Assembly: GCF_000818395.1 (NCBI RefSeq)
Contig: NZ_JWJG01000028.1
Location: 3,143,021-3,207,020 of the forward strand
Reading direction: 5' to 3'
From: Noviherbaspirillum autotrophicum
Lineage (GTDB): Bacteria; Pseudomonadota; Gammaproteobacteria; Burkholderiales; Burkholderiaceae_D
DNA length: 64,000 bases
Of this stretch, positions 37,755 through 47,082 are shown one piece after another (within the stretch, counting starts at the first letter, position 1; each line of letters opens with the position of its first letter). The position numbers and the translations under genes are program-made. The notes below the pieces were generated by a model that saw only the letters and a list, made by a program, of their open reading frames with translations, did not search any database and had not been told where the DNA came from.

Positions 37755-40142
37755 TTAGTTACGGACGGGTTTACCGGTCTGCATCATGCCCATGATGCGC
37801 TCTTGCGTCTTCGGATTGTTCAGCAATTCCACGAAGGCCTTGCGCTCGAGGTCGAGCAGCCACTGTTCGCTCACCAGGCTGCCCTGGTTGATATCGCCAC
37901 CGGAAACAACTTCTGCAATCATCGCGCCCAGCTTGAAGTCGTGCGCGGAGATGAAGCCGCCGTCCCGCATGTTGACCAGCTGCGCCATGATGGTGCCCAG
38001 GCCGTAGCGACCCGCGACCGGAATCAGCTTCTGTGCCGGAGCGCGATAGCCTGCGTCGAACATGGCGCGTGCTTCCACCTTCGCTACGTGCAGCAGCTCG
38101 TACGAATTGAACACGATGGTGTCGGTTTGCTTCAGGTAGCCCATCTGCTGCGCTTCCAGTGCGGACTTCGACACGTTCGCGGTCGCCGCGTTGGTGAAGT
38201 AGACCTTCAGGAATTGCAGCAGGTCGTTGCCCTTCGCATCGTTGGCCGCACGCACAGCTGCTTCCTTCAGGCCGCCGCCCGCCGGTACCAGGCCCACCCC
38301 CACTTCCACGAGGCCGATGTAGGATTCGATCGACGCAACACGCTTGGCAGCGTGCAGCATCAGTTCGCAACCACCGCCCAGCGCCAGGCCGGCAACAGCA
38401 GCCACCACCGGGATATTCGCGTACTTCAGGCGCATGAATGCGTTCTGCAGTTTGGACACTTCCGGGTCGATTGCTTTTGCGCCACCAGCCATGAATGCCG
38501 GCAGCATCGACTGCAGGTCGGCACCGGCGGAGAATGCTCCGCCTTCCGCCGCATCGGCATTCCACAGCACCAGGCCCTTGAAGTTCTTCTCGGCTTCTTC
38601 GACCGCCTTGTTGATACCGGCAACCACGCCCGGCCCGATGACGTGCATCTTGGTCTTGGTCGACAGGATCAGCACGTCGTCGTTCTGGTGCCACAGGCGT
38701 ACGGAATCGTCTTCGAAGACGGTGGTGCCAGCGGTGGAACCATCAGCTGAGCCTTCGCCCAGGACCGGTGCACGGAATGCCTGGCGCTGATAGACCAGCA
38801 GGTTCGAACGCGGCACGTAGGCCTTCTTGGCTGGCGACCAGGATCCTTCAGCGGTATGTACACCGGTGCGGCCGTCAAACACCCACTGCGGCAGCGGCGT
38901 GTTGCAGATTGCCTTGCCAGCGTCGATGTCTTCCTGCACCCAGGTCGCGATCTGCTGCCAGCCAGCTGCCTGCCAGGTTTCGAACGGGCCGGTCTTCCAG
39001 CCAAAGCCCCAGCGCAGCGCGAAGTCGACGTCGCGTGCATTGTCGGCGATCGATTCAAGATGGATAGCGATGTAGTGGAATGCGTCGCGGAAGATCGCCC
39101 ACAGGAACTGGCCTTGCGGGTTGGTCGATTCGCGCAGCGCCTTCATCTTCTTGGCCGGATCCTTTTCCTTCAGGATGCGCGCGATGATGTCATCAGCCTT
39201 GGCGCCGCCCGGCACGTAGTCATTCTTGGCGGAGTCGAAGCGCAGGATGTCCTTGCCAACCTTCTTGTAGAAACCGGCGCCGCTCTTCTGGCCCAGTGCA
39301 CCGGCACCGATCAGCTTGGCGACCACGTCCGGGGTCTTGTAGAGTGCAGCGAACGGATCGTTCTTCAGGTTGTCTTCCATGGTCTTGATCACGTGACCCA
39401 TGGTGTCCAGGCCGACCACGTCGGCGGTACGGAAGGTGCCCGATTTGGCGCGGCCCAGCTTGGAGCCCGTCAGATCGTCGACCACGTCGCAGGAAAGGCC
39501 GAACTTCTCGGCTTCATGGATGGTGGCCAGCATGCCGAAGATGCCGACGCGGTTGGCGACGAAGTTCGGGGTGTCGAAGCAGCGGACCACGCCCTTGCCC
39601 AGCGTGGAAGCGAGGAAGCCTTCGAGCTGGTCGAGGATTTCCGGACGGGTGGACACGGTCGGGATCAGTTCGACTAGGTGCATGTAGCGCGGCGGGTTGA
39701 AGAAGTGCACGCCGCAGAAACGCGCTTTGAGTTCGGCGTCGAAACCTTCGGACAGCGCAGTGATCGACAGGCCGGACGTGTTGGAAGCGAAGATGGCGTT
39801 CGGAGCGATGTGCGGAGCGACCTTCTTGTACAGGTCGTGTTTCCAGTCCATGCGCTCGGCGATCGCTTCGATGATCAGGTCGCAGCCCGCGAGCACGTCG
39901 AGGTTGTCTTCGTAGTTGGCGACCTGGATCAGCGCAGCGTCTTCCTTGTTGCCCAGCGGCGCCGGGCTGAGCTTTTTCAGGTTTTCGATGGCGCGCAGCA
40001 CGATGCCGTTCTTCGGGCCTTCCTTGGCAGGCAGGTCGAACAGCACGACAGGCACTTTAGCATTGACGCAGTGGGCGGCAATCTGCGCACCCATCACGCC
40101 TGCGCCGAGCACGGCGACTTTTTTGACGATGAAATTTGACAT
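37755..40142 (-). CDS. 3-Hydroxyacyl-CoA dehydrogenase/enoyl-CoA hydratase
   Basis: Bifunctional beta-oxidation protein of 795 residues. The N-terminal half is an NAD-dependent 3-hydroxyacyl-CoA dehydrogenase (GAGVMGAQIA near residue 13; HFFNPPRYMHLVELIP near 142). The C-terminal part (from about residue 470) is a crotonase domain with FSAGADLQSML and LALGGGCELMLHA. Domain order (dehydrogenase first) is that of FadN-type proteins, the reverse of E. coli FadB. It lies between the acyl-CoA dehydrogenase (89-bp gap) and thiolase genes. Confidence 0.92.
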   Translation of the reverse strand: MSNFIVKKVAVLGAGVMGAQIAAHCVNAKVPVVLFDLPAKEGPKNGIVLRAIENLKKLSPAPLGNKEDAALIQVANYEDNLDVLAGCDLIIEAIAERMDWKHDLYKKVAPHIAPNAIFASNTSGLSITALSEGFDAELKARFCGVHFFNPPRYMHLVELIPTVSTRPEILDQLEGFLASTLGKGVVRCFDTPNFVANRVGIFGMLATIHEAEKFGLSCDVVDDLTGSKLGRAKSGTFRTADVVGLDTMGHVIKTMEDNLKNDPFAALYKTPDVVAKLIGAGALGQKSGAGFYKKVGKDILRFDSAKNDYVPGGAKADDIIARILKEKDPAKKMKALRESTNPQGQFLWAIFRDAFHYIAIHLESIADNARDVDFALRWGFGWKTGPFETWQAAGWQQIATWVQEDIDAGKAICNTPLPQWVFDGRTGVHTAEGSWSPAKKAYVPRSNLLVYQRQAFRAPVLGEGSADGSTAGTTVFEDDSVRLWHQNDDVLILSTKTKMHVIGPGVVAGINKAVEEAEKNFKGLVLWNADAAEGGAFSAGADLQSMLPAFMAGGAKAIDPEVSKLQNAFMRLKYANIPVVAAVAGLALGGGCELMLHAAKRVASIESYIGLVEVGVGLVPAGGGLKEAAVRAANDAKGNDLLQFLKVYFTNAATANVSKSALEAQQMGYLKQTDTIVFNSYELLHVAKVEARAMFDAGYRAPAQKLIPVAGRYGLGTIMAQLVNMRDGGFISAHDFKLGAMIAEVVSGGDINQGSLVSEQWLLDLERKAFVELLNNPKTQERIMGMMQTGKPVRN

Positions 40143-40231
40143 GATTTAACCTTTATTTGCTGCCATTAAGGTGACGGAGCCCGAGGAGAGTCGGAACTGA
40201 CTATCCAAGGAGCTCCGTGGCTATTTTTTTC

Positions 40232-42022
40232 TTAGAACAGGTCTGCTTCGAGAGCCATCAGGTTGGCGGAACCGGCGCGTGCCTGGCGGATCAACATGGC
40301 GGTTTCAGGCAGCAGACGGGCAAAATAGAAGCGCGCGGTTGCCAGTTTCGCCTTGTAGAAGTTGTCGCCGGAGTCCTGCTTTTCCAGCGCGATCTTCGCC
40401 ATTTGCGCAAAGAAGTAGGCGAAAACCATGTGGCCGACGACGCGCAGGTAAGGCACTGCGGCTGCGCCGACTTCGTCCGGGTTCTGGAAGGCCTTCATGC
40501 CGATTTCCATCGTCAGCTTGCCGACCTTGTCGCCAATGTCGCCCAGCGGGGTGATGAATTCGGACAGAGCCTCATTGGTGCCGTTCTCTTCGACGAACGC
40601 CTTGACCTTGTCGCCGAACTTGCGCAGCTTAGCACCGTTATCCATCAGGATCTTGCGGCCCAACAAATCGAGCGATTGAATCGTGTTGGTGCCTTCGTAG
40701 ATCATGTTGATGCGAGCATCGCGCACATACTGCTCCATGCCCCACTCGGAGATGAAACCATGGCCGCCATAGACCTGCATCGCTTCAGACGTGGCGATCC
40801 AGCCGTTATCGGTCAGGAAGGCCTTGATGATCGGGGTCAGCAGTGCGACTTCGTCAGCGGCATCCTTGCGCACCTGCTCATCCGGGTGATTGAGTTCACG
40901 GTCGATCTGCAGCGCGACATACGAGGAGAATGCGCGACCGCCTTCTGCGTATGCACGAGCAGTCAACAGCATGCGGCGCACATCCGGGTGCACGATGATC
41001 GGGTCAGCCGCCTTTTCCGGCGCCTTCGGGCCGGTCAGGCTGCGCATCTGCAGACGGTCTTTGGCGTACGTCACGGCGTTCTGGTACGCGACTTCGGTCA
41101 GGCCGAGCGACTGCATGCCGACGCCCAGACGTGCAGCGTTCATCATCACGAACATTGCGTTCAGGCCCTTGTTCGGCTCGCCGATCAGCCAGCCGGTTGC
41201 GCCATCCAGGTTCATCTGGCAGGTGGAGTTGCCGTGGATGCCCATCTTCTCTTCGATTGCGCCGCAGAAGATGTTGTTGCGCGGGCCGACCGAACCGTCC
41301 GCATTCGGAATGTACTTCGGCACCAGGAACAGCGAGATACCCTTGGTGCCCGACGGTGCTTCCGGCAAGCGTGCCAACACCAGGTGAAGGATGTTGGACG
41401 ACATTTCATGCTCGCCTGCGGAAATGAAGATCTTGCCGCCAGTGATCTTGTAAGAGCCGTCAGCCTGCGGCTCAGCCTTGGTGCGCAAGAGACCCAAGTC
41501 GGTGCCGCAGTGCGGTTCGGTCAGGCACATGGTGCCGGTCCATTCGCCGGACACCAGCTTCGGCAGGTACATCGCCTTCTGTTCCGGAGTGCCGTGCTCG
41601 TGCAGGCACTCGTACGCGCCGTGCGACAGGCCGGGGTACATGGTCCATGCCTGGTTGGACGAGTTCAGCATTTCGTAGAACGAATTGTTGATCACGATCG
41701 GCAGGCCCTGGCCGCCGAATTCCGGATCGCAGGACAGCGCAGGCCAGCCCGCTTCCACGTACTGCTGGTAGGCTTCCTTGAACCCAGTCGGTGTCTTCAC
41801 GACGTGGGTTTCCTTGTCCAGCTGGCAGCCTTCGCGGTCGCCCGAGTGGTTCAGCGGGAACAGCACTTGGGAAGTGAACTTGCCCCCCTCTTCCAGCACC
41901 TGGTTGATGATGTCCTTGTCAATCTCTGCGTGCTTCGGCAGTTGTTTGAACTCATCTTCCACCTTGAGCAGCTCGTGCAACACGAACTGCATATCACGCA
42001 ATGGAGCGACGTATTGACCCAT
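40232..42022 (-). CDS. Acyl-CoA dehydrogenase (long form with C-terminal extension)
   Basis: FAD enzyme of 596 residues catalysing the first beta-oxidation step. The N-terminal, middle and C-terminal ACAD domains are recognisable by MCLTEPHCGTDLGLL (about 163-177) and the catalytic base motif YEGTNTIQ (about 430). An extra C-terminal helical domain (about 470-596) is typical of the long bacterial ACAD subfamily. It follows the TetR-family gene by 27 bp, so regulator and enzyme are co-transcribed. Confidence 0.92.
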   Translation of the reverse strand: MGQYVAPLRDMQFVLHELLKVEDEFKQLPKHAEIDKDIINQVLEEGGKFTSQVLFPLNHSGDREGCQLDKETHVVKTPTGFKEAYQQYVEAGWPALSCDPEFGGQGLPIVINNSFYEMLNSSNQAWTMYPGLSHGAYECLHEHGTPEQKAMYLPKLVSGEWTGTMCLTEPHCGTDLGLLRTKAEPQADGSYKITGGKIFISAGEHEMSSNILHLVLARLPEAPSGTKGISLFLVPKYIPNADGSVGPRNNIFCGAIEEKMGIHGNSTCQMNLDGATGWLIGEPNKGLNAMFVMMNAARLGVGMQSLGLTEVAYQNAVTYAKDRLQMRSLTGPKAPEKAADPIIVHPDVRRMLLTARAYAEGGRAFSSYVALQIDRELNHPDEQVRKDAADEVALLTPIIKAFLTDNGWIATSEAMQVYGGHGFISEWGMEQYVRDARINMIYEGTNTIQSLDLLGRKILMDNGAKLRKFGDKVKAFVEENGTNEALSEFITPLGDIGDKVGKLTMEIGMKAFQNPDEVGAAAVPYLRVVGHMVFAYFFAQMAKIALEKQDSGDNFYKAKLATARFYFARLLPETAMLIRQARAGSANLMALEADLF

Positions 42023-42049
42023 GGTTTTTCTCCTGACGGCTAATTGGAT

Positions 42050-42742
42050 TTAAGCTGACTTTCTGGCAGCGGTTTTGGGGTTCTGTTTTGCAGCCGGCTT
42101 GGTGCTTCCGGAAGGCTGCGGGTTTTGGTAACTCTCTATCAAACGTTCGAACCCGACTTCGGCGCGATTCACGCTGCCGGGCAACTTCAGGAAACGTGCG
42201 TCGTGATGCAGGGCCAGAATCAAACCGTACATCTCGAAGACCAGCTGGTCGGGATCTGTTTCTTCGGACAGGTGCCCCATTTCGATGGTCTGTACCACAC
42301 AGCGCCGCAATGCGTTTTTCCAAGCGCGCACCATGCCGGCGAGTTCTTCGCGGATGGCCCCCGGACGATCGTCATATTCCACCGCGCCGCTGATATAAAT
42401 GCAGCCGGAGGCGATTTCGACCGATACTCGCTTAACCCAGCGCGCAAACATCGTTTGCAGGCGAGGCAAGCCGCGCGGCTCTTTCATGCTTGGATAGAAC
42501 ACTTCCTGTTCGAAGTGATGGTGGTACAGTTTGACGACCTCGATCTGCAAGTCTTCGCGGGAACCGAAGTGCGCAAATACCCCCGACTTGCTCATGTTCA
42601 TCTTGTCTGCAAGCAGACCGATGGTCAATCCTTCCAGTCCATCACGGCTGGCCAGATCAAGAGCCACATCGAGAATCGCGGCGCGAGTAAGCTCACCTTT
42701 GCGCATGAATTTGGTCGGCGAGTCAGTCGAGTTGGTAGCCAA
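42050..42742 (-). CDS. TetR/AcrR-family regulator of the beta-oxidation cluster
   Basis: Product of 230 residues with an N-terminal TetR helix-turn-helix (about 15-62; ILDVALDLASRDGLEGLTIG and MSKSGVFAHFGSREDL) and an all-alpha ligand domain ending in an Ala/Lys/Pro-rich tail. As first gene of the leftward fatty-acid cluster it probably represses the operon and is released by an acyl-CoA, by analogy with FadR/PsrA-type TetR regulators. The ligand is inferred, not seen. Confidence 0.85.
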   Translation of the reverse strand: MATNSTDSPTKFMRKGELTRAAILDVALDLASRDGLEGLTIGLLADKMNMSKSGVFAHFGSREDLQIEVVKLYHHHFEQEVFYPSMKEPRGLPRLQTMFARWVKRVSVEIASGCIYISGAVEYDDRPGAIREELAGMVRAWKNALRRCVVQTIEMGHLSEETDPDQLVFEMYGLILALHHDARFLKLPGSVNRAEVGFERLIESYQNPQPSGSTKPAAKQNPKTAARKSA

Positions 42743-42907
42743 GGTAGTGCCCTATCAAAGTTTCAAAATTCGCACGGCATTACTGAAGCGAACGCTCGTA
42801 CTATTATCCACCGCAGTATAAATGTCAAACGAGAACTTAGAGGGGCGATTCTAGTCGTGAGGTACAGCAAAGACGCTGCAAACTCGCGTGTTTTTGTGGC
42901 TTTTCTG

Positions 42908-43294
42908 TCAGTACGACGACTTGTCGATCTGTCGTCTGTCGCGCTTGGTTGGCCGTCCCTTGATTGCCTCGCCGGGCTCTCTGAAAAATTTTCGTTGTTC
43001 TGCTTTGGCTTGCCGTCGAGCGATGCTTGCTTCAGTTTCTGTATAGAGAGTTTGCGCAACCGTTGCCGATCCGCGTTTTTCGGCGAGGTCCTGCACGACT
43101 ACTTCCCATTCGGTCGAACCGTTGTCGATATCGAGCGTGTCACCGATCTTCAGGCTGCGCGCCGGTTTCACGCGCTCTCCGTTCAGGCGCACCTTGCCGC
43201 CGTCGACGGCATCAGTGGCAAGCGTGCGCGTTTTGAAGAAACGCGCAGCCCATAACCACTTGTCAATACGCAGGGAATCGGAAGGGGCGGCCAT
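42908..43294 (-). CDS. hslR: S4-domain RNA-binding protein, Hsp15-like
   Basis: Product of 128 residues from ATG 43294 (MAAPSDS), with an S4 domain in the first 65 residues (RIDKWLWAARFFKTRT ... VRLNGERVKPA) and a basic C-terminal tail. Hsp15 binds stalled 50S subunits carrying nascent chains and helps recycle them. An in-frame TTG four codons upstream is possible; neither start has a clear ribosome-binding site. The region behind it to 43588 holds no supportable gene. Confidence 0.88.
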   Translation of the reverse strand: MAAPSDSLRIDKWLWAARFFKTRTLATDAVDGGKVRLNGERVKPARSLKIGDTLDIDNGSTEWEVVVQDLAEKRGSATVAQTLYTETEASIARRQAKAEQRKFFREPGEAIKGRPTKRDRRQIDKSSY

Positions 43295-43588
43295 GGAGAG
43301 GATCAAGCGGGAGGTAGCGGTGAATGCATCTGTCTATTTCTACAATACCCTCTATTTTATAGTCTGACCGTGCTTTTTCTACCATTGGCGTAATAAAACT
43401 GCGTTGACTCCTTTGAGGGGCAAAGGCAGCAGTACATTGTCGCAGTGGAGAACATTAACGTTTCAACAAGAATCAAAAGAAAATTTATAGATAACACAAC
43501 AGAACTGGGAGTGGGTGTGCGGAGCGCCGCGCTGGCGCACTCCTGACTGCGCCCGCCCGGACAGATCAACGGGCGGGGCCAGGCATGC

Positions 43589-44371
43589 TCAATGTATTTG
43601 CGAGGGATTGGCGTCGCCGATGTCGTCGATGCTGGCACCGGCCGATATCGCCTTGCCGATCGTCGCTTCCTCGAACCACTGCTGCACGCGCTGCAAGTGA
43701 GTGCGCTCTTCGGCCAGCGCGACATTGAAATCGGTGACCATTGCACTCTGGTTATGGTCCTGTGCCAATGCGATCAGCATTTCCCATCCGGCCTGGTCGG
43801 CCAACTCAGCCACCAGGATCGCATGCAGCGACTGCGCAATCGTGGTGCGCGGATCGCACACGGCCTGCATCAGGCCCATCGATTCCACGCCCACCAGGTC
43901 GGCGCACGGCGTCTGCGAGGTCGGATCGCCGCCGATCGATTCGATCGCCTCGCCCACGATGGCGAAATGCCGCGCCTCGTCCTGCCGGATCTGCTGCAAG
44001 TCGGCCAGCGTCATACTGGTCGATTCATCCTGCGTCGCTTCGAACTTGGTGATCAGCGCGTCGTACAGGCGCGTGCCGGTACGCTCGAATGCCAGCCGCT
44101 CGCCCAGTTTGTCGAGCAACAGCTGCGGCTGGTGGCCGCTCAGCGCCGATATGCCCGTGGCGATCGCACCCTTGATGGTGCCGGGGATGGGCACTGATCC
44201 GAGCGGCTCGGCGCTGGTGATATAGGTGCTGCGCATTTCCGCCAGCGCCGTATCGTCGCCGGGGGTCGCTGGCGTCATCGATGCCGGCACCGGCGATTGC
44301 ATCGAACCGGCATCGAACGGCGACATGTGCAAGCCGGTACGGTTCATGCCAATGTGAGTCTGCTCTTTCAT
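43589..44371 (-). CDS. Ferritin-like domain protein
   Basis: Product of 260 residues: a low-complexity N-terminal part (Met/Pro/Ser-rich, about 1-50), then a four-helix ferritin-like domain (about 75-250). Candidate di-iron ligands are in LAFERTG, RQDEARHF, VAELADQ and AEERTHLQ, the E..ExxH pattern used by DUF892-type and related proteins. It is translated 26 bp after a second, longer ferritin-like gene and has GGAG before ATG 44371. Function (iron handling, stress protection or oxidase) is not known. Confidence 0.75.
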   Translation of the reverse strand: MKEQTHIGMNRTGLHMSPFDAGSMQSPVPASMTPATPGDDTALAEMRSTYITSAEPLGSVPIPGTIKGAIATGISALSGHQPQLLLDKLGERLAFERTGTRLYDALITKFEATQDESTSMTLADLQQIRQDEARHFAIVGEAIESIGGDPTSQTPCADLVGVESMGLMQAVCDPRTTIAQSLHAILVAELADQAGWEMLIALAQDHNQSAMVTDFNVALAEERTHLQRVQQWFEEATIGKAISAGASIDDIGDANPSQIH

Positions 44372-44397
44372 AACTGCTCCTTGTCCTTGTCCATGCC

Positions 44398-45567
44398 TCA
44401 AACGGCGACGGCGACCTTGCGGTTCAGCTCGGTACCCGGCGACCAGATATAGCCAGCCGCGACCGTTTCGCTCGGCGATCCGTCGGAATTGAGATGGGTG
44501 CGATAGTCGATCGATGCCTGGCTTTCCTGCGCCTGGTCGACGAACTTGGTGCCGTTGGCGCGCAGGTTGACTTCCTGCGCCAGCACCTGCCGCACGAAGT
44601 CGCGCTGGCTGGCAAACTGGATCGGCTCGGGCAAGTCGCCCGGGAACAGTTCGGCCGGATCGCGCTTTTCATGCTGCTTGAACAGTTCGGCCACATGATG
44701 GAAATGGCCCAGCTCGTAATCGAGGAAGCGTTCCCAGATCGCCTTGACGCGCGGGTTGGTCTCCTGCTGCACGCAACTGTAGTAGTTGTAGACTTCCATC
44801 GCTTCATGCAGCAGCCATTGCTCCAGCAGCGATTCTTCCGGATTGATCAGCGAGCCGTACTGGGTGACATGCTGTTCCTCGATGGACGCGATTTCCGCAT
44901 AGAGCTGGCGGGCGACCGGATCGGCGAACTGCGGGCCGATATTCATGTAATAGTCGTGCGTCTGGAATTCGCTGGCCGTGATCGTCAATGCATGCAGCTT
45001 GGTCAGCGGCGCCGCGTCGCGGCCATAGGGGTCGCGCAGATCGTCCTGCGGTGCGCGGTGCTCCTCGACCGTCGGACGCCCCGGCAAGATATCGGTGTAG
45101 CTCTGCAGGATGTTATTGGCATCCTTGCCTTCCAGCCGGTCGAGCAGCGCCGAATAGCGGTACAAGTGATCGAAGTCTTCCAGCAAGCCGAAGCGGTAGG
45201 TCTGTGCAATATAGGGATCGGGCTCGCGCTGCGCCACTGCCGCAGTCACTTCGATCGCAACCTGTTCATATGCAATGGTAGTTTCCAGAGGTGAATGATC
45301 GGAACCGAGCAGCCAGTTGATCATGGTTGCCTGGTGCTGCTCGGTGCGCCGGATTTGCGCCAGCGACAGGCGCAGTTCGCGGCTCATGCGGGCGGCGAGA
45401 TGCTGGAAGCGCAATGCATCGTTTTCGAGTCCATTCATCAGGATGATGCGCACGCGGGTAAATGCATCATCGTCGAGTTTGCTGATGGGCTTGCCGACCA
45501 TGTCGCGCCAGGTGAATCGCTGCTGGTCGGGCGAGTAGCCCTTCGCGCTGAATAAGTTCAGGGACAT
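44398..45567 (-). CDS. Large ferritin-like protein, operon partner
   Basis: Product of 389 residues with no signal peptide, predicted all-alpha. Candidate metal-ligand motifs are EDFDHLYR (about 153-160), IEEQHVTQYG (about 235-244), EAMEVYNYY and DYELGHFHHVAEL (about 290-302), consistent with a ferritin-like di-iron site. A GRPTVEEHR segment and long loops separate the helices. The gene precedes and is probably co-transcribed with the 260-residue ferritin-like protein. I do not recognise a specific enzymatic name. Confidence 0.7.
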   Translation of the reverse strand: MSLNLFSAKGYSPDQQRFTWRDMVGKPISKLDDDAFTRVRIILMNGLENDALRFQHLAARMSRELRLSLAQIRRTEQHQATMINWLLGSDHSPLETTIAYEQVAIEVTAAVAQREPDPYIAQTYRFGLLEDFDHLYRYSALLDRLEGKDANNILQSYTDILPGRPTVEEHRAPQDDLRDPYGRDAAPLTKLHALTITASEFQTHDYYMNIGPQFADPVARQLYAEIASIEEQHVTQYGSLINPEESLLEQWLLHEAMEVYNYYSCVQQETNPRVKAIWERFLDYELGHFHHVAELFKQHEKRDPAELFPGDLPEPIQFASQRDFVRQVLAQEVNLRANGTKFVDQAQESQASIDYRTHLNSDGSPSETVAAGYIWSPGTELNRKVAVAV

Positions 45568-45839
45568 TGGGTGCTCCTTTTCATCGAACCAAGATTGGTC
45601 CGCGCAACGTCAGGAGGGGAATACCGGCAATGCGTCCAAGAACAAATGCAAAGCCCCGCCGGCTGACGCAACGCGAAGCTGGCGACTGTCGCAACTTCTG
45701 TGCCGAGCACGCCATGCCTGGATGCATTGCGGGGCAAACCAAAACCGCCTGCGGGAACGATGCGGGAAGATAATGACGAGGTGCGCGCGGCGCGCAGTTT
45801 TTACAATGCCGGGCGTAAGGCTTACAGCCGTGCGCAGGA

Positions 45840-46250
45840 TCACATGCTGCCTGCCGGCGCTGGTTCGGGCATCAGCATGTTGGCGTCGCGTACGATGACC
45901 CAGTTGCCGCCGGCTTGTTTTTGAAGGAAGGAAAGTGCATCGCCCGAGCGGCGCATCGGCAAGCCTGTTTTGGTGGGCGTGATGGTCACCGTCAGATGCG
46001 TCCAGCAGTAGGCGGAATCGCCGACCACGCGCACTTCCCTGACCTCGCTGCGGGCATCGATACGGTAATGCTGCAGCCCCTTTTCAAATACCGCCATGAA
46101 GGCATCCCGGCCGCGCAGCGGCGCCTGGCACGGCGTCAGGAAAACGACGTCGTCGGCCATCAGCAGGCGCAAGCGCTCGACGTCGCCGTCGGCGGAGGCT
46201 TCGATCCAGCTTGCGATCAGGTTGCGGATGGCTTGTTCATCATCGTGCAT
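45840..46250 (-). CDS. NTF2-like (SnoaL/DUF4440) protein
   Basis: Product of 136 residues with the cone-shaped NTF2 fold pattern: N-terminal helix DDEQAIRNLIASWIEASADGD, core DDVVFLTPCQ, RGRDAFMAVFEKG and the strand pair DSAYCWTHLTVTITPT / ISF-like end. Members include SgcJ/EcaC-type proteins and small-molecule isomerases; no specific substrate is implied. It ends the leftward pair sirtuin-NTF2 (3-bp gap from cobB). The 272-bp gap before the ferritin-like genes holds nothing recognised. Confidence 0.75.
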   Translation of the reverse strand: MHDDEQAIRNLIASWIEASADGDVERLRLLMADDVVFLTPCQAPLRGRDAFMAVFEKGLQHYRIDARSEVREVRVVGDSAYCWTHLTVTITPTKTGLPMRRSGDALSFLQKQAGGNWVIVRDANMLMPEPAPAGSM

Positions 46251-46253
46251 CGC

Positions 46254-47006
46254 TCAGGCTCCCTCTCCGTTTCCCGGCCATGCCGCGCACAGCAGTTGCG
46301 GCACGATGTCGCCAGCCTTGCCGCGCAAGACATGGCGCGCGAATCCGTCATGCATGGTGGCTTCCGGATTGATCTGGATGACAACCCGCCCGCACGACTG
46401 CGCATAGCGCGGCAGGCTGGCGGCCGGCTCGACCAGGCTGGACGTGCCGATGCAGAAGAAAACATCCGCATGCTCGGACAGGTCCGCCGCGCGGTGCCAT
46501 GCCGGCGCCGTCAGGGATTCGCCGAACCAGACCACGCCCGGGCGCAGCATCCCGTCGCAATGGGCGCAGCGCGGCGGAATATCTGAGGTTGGCGTCGTCA
46601 GGACGGCCGGCTTCCGGCATTGGAAGCAGAAGTTGTTCCAGATATTGCCATGCAATTCGATGACATCAGTGCTGCCAGCCCGGTGATGCAAGCCGTCGAC
46701 GTTCTGGGTAATCATGGTAACGCGCGGGACCAGCCGCTCGAGCGCGGCGATAGCCAGATGTGCCGCATTGGGCTGCAGGTTGCGCATGAGGTCGCGGCGC
46801 CATTCGTACCATTTCCAGACGGTGGCGGGGTCGCGCCGGAACGCTTCCGGCGTGGCCAGGTCTTCGGCCCGGAAGTTGGCCCACAATCCAGTCTGCGCAT
46901 CACGAAAGGTTGGAATGCCGCTCTCGGCAGAGACGCCTGCGCCAGTAAATACGGCAATGTGACGTGCGCCACGCAGCTTGTCCAGCAAGTCAGGATCAAA
47001 ATGCAT
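46254..47006 (-). CDS. cobB: NAD-dependent protein deacylase, Sir2 family
   Basis: Sirtuin of 250 residues removing acyl groups from lysines with NAD. Motifs: TGAGVSAESG (21-30), QNVD (101-104), catalytic His119 in ELHG, and four zinc cysteines C127, C130, C147 and C150. Tyr67 and Arg70 (YEWR) match the Y-x2-R pair of class III sirtuins, so desuccinylase/demalonylase activity is likely besides deacetylation. The start at 47006 is chosen on homology; the open frame extends 75 codons upstream into the transporter gene. Confidence 0.92.
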   Translation of the reverse strand: MHFDPDLLDKLRGARHIAVFTGAGVSAESGIPTFRDAQTGLWANFRAEDLATPEAFRRDPATVWKWYEWRRDLMRNLQPNAAHLAIAALERLVPRVTMITQNVDGLHHRAGSTDVIELHGNIWNNFCFQCRKPAVLTTPTSDIPPRCAHCDGMLRPGVVWFGESLTAPAWHRAADLSEHADVFFCIGTSSLVEPAASLPRYAQSCGRVVIQINPEATMHDGFARHVLRGKAGDIVPQLLCAAWPGNGEGA

Positions 47007-47082
47007 CGCCGCACCGGGAAGGAAATGTGGAGTTATCCAGTATAACGCCAGAGTTCCGCCGCCGGAACGGCAAGGGCGTGCC

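Noticed and set aside
40174-40218. Inverted repeat ACGGAGC/GCTCCGT between the acyl-CoA dehydrogenase and hydroxyacyl-CoA dehydrogenase genes
   Set aside because: Arms are only 7 bp with a 31-nt loop; could be chance and no regulatory family is suggested.
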